This document shows positions 57,723-64,000 of a stretch of DNA of 64,000 bases, piece after piece (within the stretch, counting starts at the first letter, position 1; each line of letters begins with the position of its first letter). This DNA comes from Leptospira neocaledonica (GTDB lineage: Bacteria > Spirochaetota > Leptospiria > Leptospirales > Leptospiraceae): the NCBI RefSeq assembly GCF_002812205.1, contig NZ_NPEA01000010.1, forward strand, positions 62,001-126,000, in the 5' to 3' direction. Both the position numbers and the translations under genes were made by a program. The notes beneath the pieces are model-generated. The model saw only the letters and a list, made by a program, of their open reading frames with translations, made no database searches and was not told where the DNA came from.

Positions 57723-58958
57723 CTAAGACTGTTTTTCCAAAACAAGCAGAGTGATCTCGGAAGGAGCTCCTATTCTTAAAGGAGGTCCCCAATAACCGGT
57801 TCCCCTACTTACATAAAGTTGGGTATCTTCCCATTTACTTAGGCCCGCTACAAACTTTTGGAAAAGATGGATGAAAACATTTCCCGGGAAGTATTGGCCT
57901 CCGTGAGTATGCCCGGAGAGCTGCAGATCGTATCCTACCTTAGCCGCTTCAAAAACGGAATTAGGTTGGTGAGCAAGTAGTACCTTATAGTGAGCCGCTT
58001 CCGTTCCGAGAGAAGCCTGTTTAGGATCCGTCCTATGACCGGGAATAACAGTATGAGCCTTATAATCGGTGACACCTGCGACAGCAATTTTCGCACCATT
58101 ATGCTCTATTAATTTATTCTGATTTAATAATACATTAATTCCAAGATCTTCTAATTCTCGAATCCAGGCTATGACGCCGGAATAATATTCGTGGTTCCCG
58201 GTTACGAAGAATGTACCGTACTTGGATTCCAGATCTTTCAGCGGAGAAACATGGTGTTTCAACATGTTTACGGTGCCGTCTACCAGATCTCCAGTAATCG
58301 CAACCAGATCCGGCTCAAGAGAATTTGTCTTAGACACCACACCTTCTAAAAAATTTCCCTTGATCGTAGGCCCAATATGGATATCGGAAAGTTGTACAAT
58401 CTTAAAACCCTGCAGTCCCTCCGGCAGATCCTTCACCTTGATTCTTACGTATTTGACAGTCGGAGTTTTTTTAGCCTGGTAGAATCCGAAAGCGGTCAAC
58501 CCGCCTGCGATTCCCAAAAGTGCGAATGAAGAGATCCTAGCCAAAAAATCCCCCCTTCCGAATTTTTCAGACCCTAATAGGGCCTCGGTTTCAGCTGATG
58601 CGACAGAAATACTTTTGGATTGTAGAAGGTCCGAAAGATAAATAACGCCTTTCCAAACCAAATTTCCTAGATCTTTGAAAACCACGAAGGAAACAAGGAT
58701 GGTCGCAAACCCCAAGGTGATAAAAGCGGAGTAGGCCCAAAACTTTTGCCACTGGGTTTCTCTAAAAAATAAACTTAAAAGATAAGCGCTAGGAGTGAGA
58801 AGGACCAGAAAAACCACTCCGATCCAGAGAAAAACCTTCTGAAAAGTTCCAAGTTCGAAAGGTGCGATCAAACGACTGGTCGCATAAGAATAACCTATCA
58901 AAAGAATTACGGTAAAAACACTGAGAAAAATCACTAACCTTTGCAAATCGAACTCCAT
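57723..58958 (-). CDS. Membrane metallophosphoesterase (YkuE-like)
   Basis: 411 residues. Four membrane helices (to about residue 160) precede a calcineurin-like phosphoesterase domain with the five motif set: QLSDIHIGP (189-197), ITGDLVDG, VTGNHEYYSG, LLAHQP and LSGHTHGGQYFP. All metal ligands appear present. YkuE-like enzymes may act on lipid or UDP-linked phosphates at the membrane. It is divergent from the GAF-PP2C gene. Confidence 0.9.
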   Translation of the reverse strand: MEFDLQRLVIFLSVFTVILLIGYSYATSRLIAPFELGTFQKVFLWIGVVFLVLLTPSAYLLSLFFRETQWQKFWAYSAFITLGFATILVSFVVFKDLGNLVWKGVIYLSDLLQSKSISVASAETEALLGSEKFGRGDFLARISSFALLGIAGGLTAFGFYQAKKTPTVKYVRIKVKDLPEGLQGFKIVQLSDIHIGPTIKGNFLEGVVSKTNSLEPDLVAITGDLVDGTVNMLKHHVSPLKDLESKYGTFFVTGNHEYYSGVIAWIRELEDLGINVLLNQNKLIEHNGAKIAVAGVTDYKAHTVIPGHRTDPKQASLGTEAAHYKVLLAHQPNSVFEAAKVGYDLQLSGHTHGGQYFPGNVFIHLFQKFVAGLSKWEDTQLYVSRGTGYWGPPLRIGAPSEITLLVLEKQS

Positions 58959-59091
58959 ACGTCTGACTCATATATCCGACCGAAAAAAAGGGCGAGAGTT
59001 CCTCCAAAAACGACCTTTCTCACATTTTGTTCCGACAGAAAACGACAATCCGTTGACTTACTCGCCGATCCATGAGAGTCTTGCCCCATCT

Positions 59092-60855
59092 ATGTCCACT
59101 ATTGACTCGGAAACCAGAAAATACAAAAGTCTACTGAATACGAGTACGATCCTAAATGCAAATTTAGACCTATATCAACTTCTCCCATTGATCATGTTGT
59201 ATTCCAAAGATCTGTTGGAGGCGGAAGCAAGCTCCCTATTTCTTTTAGAGGAGAAGGACGGATTTTTGTACTGCGAAGTTGCCTTGGGTGAAAAAGGTGA
59301 GATCGTCCAAAAATATGCAAGGCTGGAACCTGGACAGGGTATCGCAGGTTGGGTAGCGAAAGAGAAAAAAGCAATCATACTTGAAGATGCATACACTGAC
59401 CCAAGATTTAATCCTGCCTTGGATCAAAAAACGGGATTTAGGACCAGATCTCTTGCATGTGTTCCTTTATACATTGCGGACAAGGTAATCGGAACCCTTG
59501 AAATTCTGAACAAATCGGACAACAGAAGTTTCGAAGCTTCGGATGTAGAGGTTCTTAATTCACTTTCCGAAATGGCTGCAATCGCAATTAAAAATGCACA
59601 AGCACATGAAACTCTTAAAAAGAGAGTGTTGGAACTCCGACTACTTTACGAATTCGAAAAATTAACAGTCGCAGAAAAAAGTATCCATGAATTGGGAAAT
59701 TGGCTCTTGGACAAGGTACTCGAATTCTTAGAAGCAAAGGCGGGAACCATTTATATTGCAGATCCGACTTTGGAAGTCTTAAGAGTGCTCGCAGCCAGAG
59801 GAATCCCAGAAGAAGCAATCCATAATATACAGGTCCCTTACGGAGAAGGAATTTCAGGTTGGGTCGCAAAAGAGAAACAAAGTCTACTTATCCAAAATTT
59901 GGACGAGGATCCAAGATATGATAAGAGCGCTAAATACAAATTCGAAGCAAATTCACTCATCTCCGCTCCACTATTATTCCGAGGAGAATTATTAGGAGTC
60001 ATCAGCGTAAATAATAAGTATTCCGGATTTGCATTCACGCATGCAGATCTAGAAATGTTGGGCGCAATTGCAAACAGACTCAGTGTCACCATCAAAAACG
60101 CGAACCTATTTCACAAAGTTTTGGATACGGATAGAGAGTTAAAACGTGCCAGAGAAGTAATGCATAAGATCCTTCCTTCTAGCCTTCCTTATGTAGGAGG
60201 TTTGGAATTCGGAGTACAACATATTCCGTACGATAATGTAGGTGGTGATTTTTATAATATTCTAAAATTAGACGAGAATCGTAGCGCAGTCTTGATCGCC
60301 GACGTTTCCGGTCATGGTCTTTCCGCCTCTGTAGTTGCCACAGTCATTCATACTGTTGTAAGCACTTTCGATTCAGAAACATTAAGTAGTCCCTCTAAAT
60401 TTTTCACCGCGCTCAACTATGCACTATATAATAAATTAGCAGGGAATTTCCTAACCGCATTTTACGGGATCATCCATACAGGTACAAATACATTGTCCTA
60501 TACCAATGCCGGTCATAACCCTCCGATCTTGTATCGAAAATCGGAAGGAAGTTCCCTACATTTAGAAACAAAAGGAAAACTAGTCGGAGTGATCCCCGAC
60601 TTATTCTTTGAAGAATATGTAACTTCTTTCCAACCACAAGACAGATTGGTTTTATATACGGATGGACTTACAGAACATTCTAATACAGATAGGACCAGAA
60701 GATACAGCGAAGACTTGCTAAGTCTGGCGGTCCGGAACCATTCTCAGACACATTCTGCGGAAGCAGCGGAAACTTTGATCAAAGAATGTAGGACCTATTG
60801 TCATAGATCCGATTTCGAAGACGATGTTACTCTGTTGATCGTGGATAGAGTTTAG
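59092..60855 (+). CDS. GAF-GAF-PP2C (SpoIIE) phosphatase
   Basis: About 587 residues from the ATG at 59092; a TTG at 59053 would add 13 residues. Two GAF domains (about 30-180 and 195-340 in this numbering), each with the repeated block P-G-QGIAGWVAKEK or YGEGISGWVAKEK, precede a PP2C domain with VGGDFYNILKL, VLIADVSGHGLSAS, NAGHNPPILYR, LYTDGLTEHSN and FEDDVTLLIVDR. Metal ligands are intact. Probably activates a STAS antagonist on sensing a small molecule or redox state. No TPR tail, unlike 42123-43979. Confidence 0.9.
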   Translation: MSTIDSETRKYKSLLNTSTILNANLDLYQLLPLIMLYSKDLLEAEASSLFLLEEKDGFLYCEVALGEKGEIVQKYARLEPGQGIAGWVAKEKKAIILEDAYTDPRFNPALDQKTGFRTRSLACVPLYIADKVIGTLEILNKSDNRSFEASDVEVLNSLSEMAAIAIKNAQAHETLKKRVLELRLLYEFEKLTVAEKSIHELGNWLLDKVLEFLEAKAGTIYIADPTLEVLRVLAARGIPEEAIHNIQVPYGEGISGWVAKEKQSLLIQNLDEDPRYDKSAKYKFEANSLISAPLLFRGELLGVISVNNKYSGFAFTHADLEMLGAIANRLSVTIKNANLFHKVLDTDRELKRAREVMHKILPSSLPYVGGLEFGVQHIPYDNVGGDFYNILKLDENRSAVLIADVSGHGLSASVVATVIHTVVSTFDSETLSSPSKFFTALNYALYNKLAGNFLTAFYGIIHTGTNTLSYTNAGHNPPILYRKSEGSSLHLETKGKLVGVIPDLFFEEYVTSFQPQDRLVLYTDGLTEHSNTDRTRRYSEDLLSLAVRNHSQTHSAEAAETLIKECRTYCHRSDFEDDVTLLIVDRV

Positions 60856-60902
60856 GATTTGTTGCTCGCTATCTGTAATTGGATCCGATCAGCTAATTAA
60901 AT

Positions 60903-62048
60903 TTATAACTTAGAAAACCTAGTGATCGCTTCCGGAACAATTCCAAAAACATGATCCATGGCGGCAAGCCTCCAGTCTTCCCGGTTTGGATAGAACATTT
61001 GTTTAAATTCTTCTCGCACCTTATCCGCTTCCGATTCGGATTTGGAACCGTAAAATCTAATACGGTTCTCGCTGATCATTAAGAAACTTCCTCGGATTGC
61101 ACCCATCACATTCAGATTTCCGAAAGTTCCCAGCTCGACAGTGATCGGGAATAGATCCTTTTCTTTTGCTAAAATTTTACCGAAGAAGTCCGTAAAATCT
61201 CCGGAGGTCCTATAAAAGTCCTCCTCTCCTTCGTTTAAAAGAAGACCGAAATCACCGAATACCTTTTTTAAATTTTTATCTTCTCTAGAACCTTTCTCTG
61301 CATTTTGCATGAGACTGATCCCGTTTTTTTCTCCATAACCTGTGTGAAAGTCCAAAATCAAAATACGATCATAAGGTTTTAACACCTTTTTAAAATATTT
61401 TCTTAGAACCCGGACCACAGGTTCCGGCTTTCTACCGCCGTAATAGATGCCCTTGGGGAATTCATACTGACCGTTTACAGCTGCATCCAAAACATACTTG
61501 GCACCGAAACGGATTACAACTCCCAAAAATCGGATAATGAAGAATACATACTCGAAGAAAAAATTGCCGAACTCAGAACCGGGATTTAAGAAACTTTGGA
61601 TCTTTCTGTACTTTTTATTTTTGAACTTTTTGTGAAGTTTTTCCCTTTTTAAAGCGAAGTTACGATTCAGATCTACGTTCTTTTCATTCACTCTCAGGAA
61701 ATTTTTGAAACCATGAGCATTGATCCCATGCAAAATGAGAAAGTCCGAATTTTTCGGAAGTTTATAAGTGCTTTTATCATCCAGTAGAAATTCTTCAATC
61801 CATCTGCGTTGGAACGCAGAACCTGCAAATCCCTCTACCCCATGAATACCAGAGCTCATGATGACCAAACGTTTTGCTGGTTTTTTCTTTTCTCCTAAAT
61901 AATAAACATCCAATTCTCCCCCGCCCTTTGGGATCTCCAGACATTCATGGTCGAAACGAGCAAACTTGGATTTTAACTGTTTCTTGTAGGATAAAAAGGC
62001 CTTTCTACAGGCTTCGTAGGTTTCTAGATAGTACGATAATACGTCCAC
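60903..62048 (-). CDS. DUF2817/M14-like metallopeptidase
   Basis: 381 residues, no signal peptide. The zinc-site pattern of M14-like enzymes is visible: SSGIHGVEGFAGSAF (His and Glu, near 66-80), LDFHTGYGEKNG near 230 (third ligand), and VELGTFGNLN near 312 (catalytic Glu). This fits DUF2817, whose members act as carboxypeptidase- or deacylase-like enzymes. The start is a GTG. Function in Leptospira is unknown. Confidence 0.8.
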   Translation of the reverse strand: MDVLSYYLETYEACRKAFLSYKKQLKSKFARFDHECLEIPKGGGELDVYYLGEKKKPAKRLVIMSSGIHGVEGFAGSAFQRRWIEEFLLDDKSTYKLPKNSDFLILHGINAHGFKNFLRVNEKNVDLNRNFALKREKLHKKFKNKKYRKIQSFLNPGSEFGNFFFEYVFFIIRFLGVVIRFGAKYVLDAAVNGQYEFPKGIYYGGRKPEPVVRVLRKYFKKVLKPYDRILILDFHTGYGEKNGISLMQNAEKGSREDKNLKKVFGDFGLLLNEGEEDFYRTSGDFTDFFGKILAKEKDLFPITVELGTFGNLNVMGAIRGSFLMISENRIRFYGSKSESEADKVREEFKQMFYPNREDWRLAAMDHVFGIVPEAITRFSKL

Positions 62049-62203
62049 TCAATCACGAACATACGGACCGCCGTTTCCCGGTCCAAAAAAAATCTTTCTT
62101 TTTGATTACGATTCGATGAATCTTAAACCTCTATTTTTACGTTTCTTTAGATAGATCAGCCCCATCTAAACCCAAAATTATAAGTATAATATCCATCAAA
62201 TAA

Positions 62204-62250
62204 GAAGAAGGCCCCCTACCCCTGACCATTCCCCACAGCGGGCCTTCTTC
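62204..62250. other. Long-stem hairpin, C-rich loop
   Basis: GAAGAAGGCCC and GGGCCTTCTTC form a perfect 11-bp stem around a 25-base C-rich loop. There is no T tract on the plus strand; the minus strand reads TTCTTCTTATTTG after it. The element belongs to no visible gene. Confidence 0.6.
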
Positions 62251-62385
62251 GGTTAAACAAAAAATGACTCATTAATTAAAGTATTATAATATTCTAAATA
62301 TTAACATGATTCCAATTATAAAAACTATCCCTTTCGTGATAAATAAAATAAAAATATGATTTAACCCTTAAGAACTATAACTCTA

Positions 62386-62426
62386 ATCATGTAATAAACC
62401 ACTCGTTATATTACATGATATTTTTT
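62386..62426 (+). terminator. Orphan Rho-independent terminator
   Basis: ATCATGTAATA / TATTACATGAT, an 11-bp A+T-rich stem with a 12-base loop, followed by ATTTTTTT on the plus strand. It lies 78 bases upstream of the small membrane protein gene and ends no annotated gene. Confidence 0.6.
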
Positions 62427-62503
62427 TAAAATAATTTTTCCAATCTTGTGAAATGTTCATCCCCCCTCATCGGTCTAACCTAGTACCTTAAGGAGGTATG
62501 AAC

Positions 62504-62788
62504 ATGGATACAGTGACCATCTTCGCATTAGCGCTTTTGGCTGTTCCTGTGTTTGCCCGGTTTGCCCGAGTATCCAAGGATGCGATGAATCGCTATCACC
62601 TAATCGGATTGGGAGGTCTTTTCCTAATTCTTGGTGAAGCTACGAAGATTACTGCGACTAAAGTTACGCCTATAGCAGCAGTTCTTCCTATGATTGACAT
62701 CGCAACTGCGATCCTAGCTTACGCGGGGGTACTTTTCGGGGTAGTATGGCTATCACTCTACTACGTCAAACACCCGAACGAAATCTAA
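62504..62788 (+). CDS. Small membrane protein, function unknown
   Basis: 94 residues. The ATG at 62504 lies seven bases after GGAGG; the ATG at 62498 touches the Shine-Dalgarno and is unlikely. Three hydrophobic helices (about 3-19, 34-50, 66-88) suggest a small integral membrane protein. The ribosome-binding site AAGGAGGT is one of the strongest in the window, and a strong terminator follows, so it is a highly expressed single-gene unit. No family recognised. Confidence 0.8.
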   Translation: MDTVTIFALALLAVPVFARFARVSKDAMNRYHLIGLGGLFLILGEATKITATKVTPIAAVLPMIDIATAILAYAGVLFGVVWLSLYYVKHPNEI

Positions 62789-62818
62789 AAAGAATCCTCC
62801 CTATTTGAAAAGGAAAGG

Positions 62819-62847
62819 AAGGCGGGACATGTTCCCGCCTTTTTTTG
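62819..62847 (+). terminator. Rho-independent terminator of small membrane protein
   Basis: AAGGCGGGA-CATG-TTCCCGCCTT-type stem (GGCGGGA 62821-62827, TCCCGCC 62833-62839) followed by seven T. Confidence 0.92.
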
Positions 62848-62883
62848 TTGGAAAAGATAAAAGAAGAATTATCTCTGTAATCT

Positions 62884-63546
62884 GTGAGCCTAGAATTCAA
62901 ACGCCCGGACACCAAACATTCCATCCTATACGTAGCCGATCCGGTCTGTGCCTGGTGTTACGGTTTCTCCCCTATTTTTGAAAAGATTAGAGAAAAATAC
63001 TCCGAAAAGATAGAATTCACATTAGTGCTTGGTGGATTAAAATACGGACCCGAAGTAGAAACATTTTCGGAAGAAGTCACCGAAAAACTAAAATACCTCT
63101 GGAAAGAAGTAGAACGGATCTCTAAAAGAAATTTCCATTATGATATACTTCAAAATCGAAATGTAAAATATGATTCGGAACCTGGTTCCAGGGCAGTCAT
63201 CACAGCACAAAGGATCGATCCAACTTTATCTTTTTCCTTTTTAGATAAGTTACTGGAAGGTTTTCACTCCAAAGGAAAGGACCCGAATCGTTTTGAAACA
63301 TACGCAGAGATCGCTTTCGAACTTTCTTTGCCCTTGGATGAATTCAAAGAATTGTATGATAGAGAAGAAACTCTCTTGGAAACTAGGAATGATTTCAATT
63401 ACGGGTATATTTTAGGTGTAACCGGGTTTCCTTGTTTGGTGTTTTCAGATGGTCTAGATAGAGGTATCTTAACTAAAGGATATGCTTCCTTTGCAGAAGT
63501 GGATGGACTCTTAGGGGATTATTTTAGGTCTATAGGAAGTTTTTGA
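62884..63546 (+). CDS. DsbA/FrnE-family thioredoxin-fold protein
   Basis: 220 residues, no signal peptide. YVADPVCAWCYGFSPIFE near 16-33 carries a CxxC (CAWC), and GVTGFPCLVF near 180 is the cis-proline loop of DsbA-like folds. This arrangement matches the FrnE/DSBA oxidoreductase-like family of cytoplasmic thiol proteins linked to oxidative stress. The start is GTG. The 3' end overlaps the convergent partial gene by 28 bases. Confidence 0.88.
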   Translation: MSLEFKRPDTKHSILYVADPVCAWCYGFSPIFEKIREKYSEKIEFTLVLGGLKYGPEVETFSEEVTEKLKYLWKEVERISKRNFHYDILQNRNVKYDSEPGSRAVITAQRIDPTLSFSFLDKLLEGFHSKGKDPNRFETYAEIAFELSLPLDEFKELYDREETLLETRNDFNYGYILGVTGFPCLVFSDGLDRGILTKGYASFAEVDGLLGDYFRSIGSF

Positions 63547-64000
63547 TCCAATTCAATCGAATCTCGCTCCCAGACATCCATTTCCTTCAATCTGGGAAAT
63601 TTTTGCACAATTGCCCGGACGTCTTTTTCCACTCCCATTCTCAAAATAGTAATAATATAATTATTCACACTTGCCTTCGGAATTTTTCCGGAGACTACCA
63701 ATTTAGTTATAACCTCACTAGCTTTAGAAGACTTGAACCAAATATAATGATGCAATATGATATTATCTATCCGAGGATCTTTATTTAATAAAACAACAAA
63801 CTCCCCATCTTCGTATTCGCCGTTACTAAGTTTGTAATTAATGTTCTTACTTTCCAATAGATAAATAATTTTCTTTCTTTTATCTGGAGTCTTTAGATAT
63901 AAATTCACCAATTCCAAGACCTGATCTACTCGTCCGGATTGCAAAACTGTATTTATATAGATGTCTTCGGTTTCTTTGGAGACTTTTTTAGAAGCAAGGA
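63519..64000 (-). CDS. Unknown protein, 5' end outside window
   Basis: The frame is open from the right edge to the stop at 63519; a TTG at 63944 is only one possible internal start and the true one is beyond the window. The visible 160 residues are helical, with basic and hydrophobic alternation (RVDQVLELVNLYLKTPDKRK, ILRMGVEKDVRAIVQKF), and look like a repeat-type scaffold of helices. No family recognised. It overlaps the DsbA-like gene tail to tail by 28 bases. Confidence 0.65.
   Translation of the reverse strand, partial: LASKKVSKETEDIYINTVLQSGRVDQVLELVNLYLKTPDKRKKIIYLLESKNINYKLSNGEYEDGEFVVLLNKDPRIDNIILHHYIWFKSSKASEVITKLVVSGKIPKASVNNYIITILRMGVEKDVRAIVQKFPRLKEMDVWERDSIELDQKLPIDLK

Larger units (their letters stand above)
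62049..62503. other. A+T-rich intergenic region with two strong hairpins
   Basis: 455 bases with no supportable protein gene. It holds a GC-rich hairpin at 62204-62250, a TATAAT at 62285-62290, and a hairpin plus T7 at 62386-62426. A small RNA is possible and is listed as a finding. Confidence 0.6.

Overview
The window looks like a chromosomal segment of a Leptospira species. The evidence is moderate-to-low G+C (roughly 40% by eye), FrG-type lipoprotein signal peptides with loose spirochaetal lipoboxes, meso-DAP-type MurE, a reduced division and cell-wall cluster led by rsmH, a futalosine-pathway mqnA, tandem chemoreceptors, and a HmuY/TonB-receptor/HmuTUV/HmuS haem locus. The species cannot be fixed from sequence alone. 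A member of the saprophytic or 'intermediate' groups is my inference. I saw no tRNA, rRNA, CRISPR array or insertion sequence.

Layout. 1-2923: two tandem WG-repeat proteins, the first cut by the window edge. 3013-4859: DUF485 plus acetate-type Na+/solute symporter. 4884-9821 (minus): a tight five-gene run of oxidoreductase, ABC1 kinase, lspA, a cyclic-nucleotide-binding-domain protein and an AI-2E family transporter. 9905-12972 (plus): murF, purE, purK. 13025-25144 (minus): an A+T-rich envelope-glycan locus with an acyltransferase, an HTTM membrane pair, a flippase-like protein, a degenerate asparagine-synthase-like protein, a pyruvyltransferase-like protein and three glycosyltransferases. 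25292-32935 (minus): rsmH, ftsL-like, murE, mraY, ftsW, murG, murC, with overlapping genes. 33244-37254 (plus): two paralogous methyl-accepting chemotaxis proteins. 37281-38817 (minus): rhodanese lipoprotein, cheR, STAS anti-anti-sigma protein. 38977-42000: mqnA, a lipoprotein, amt. 42123-48058: a GAF/PP2C/TPR phosphatase, a hydrolase, a small protein, an FGGY kinase and a host-attachment-family protein. 48550-56456 (plus): the haem-uptake operon. 56514-64000: DoxX, MORN lipoprotein, metallophosphoesterase, GAF-GAF-PP2C phosphatase, DUF2817 peptidase-like protein, a small membrane protein, a DsbA/FrnE-like protein, and a partial gene at the right edge.

How they work together. The mur/fts block supplies peptidoglycan precursors from MurC through MurE, MurF (separate operon) and MraY to MurG and FtsW; MurD and an FtsI-type transpeptidase are not in the window. 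The glycan locus downstream of it on the same strand plausibly makes and decorates a surface polysaccharide. The haem operon couples a Bacteroidetes-style HmuY lipoprotein and YRAP/NPDL-type receptor to a HmuTUV importer and a HmuS-like cytoplasmic haem protein. Three inverted repeats of the TGAGA-n-TCTCA or TTGAG-n-CTCAA type precede it and are good candidates for iron- or peroxide-responsive operators. Two PP2C/SpoIIE-type phosphatases and one STAS protein suggest a dispersed partner-switching network. The most interesting items are the hybrid haem locus and its operators, the degenerate asparagine-synthase-like enzyme in the glycan locus, and an unexplained pair of strong hairpins at 62204-62426.
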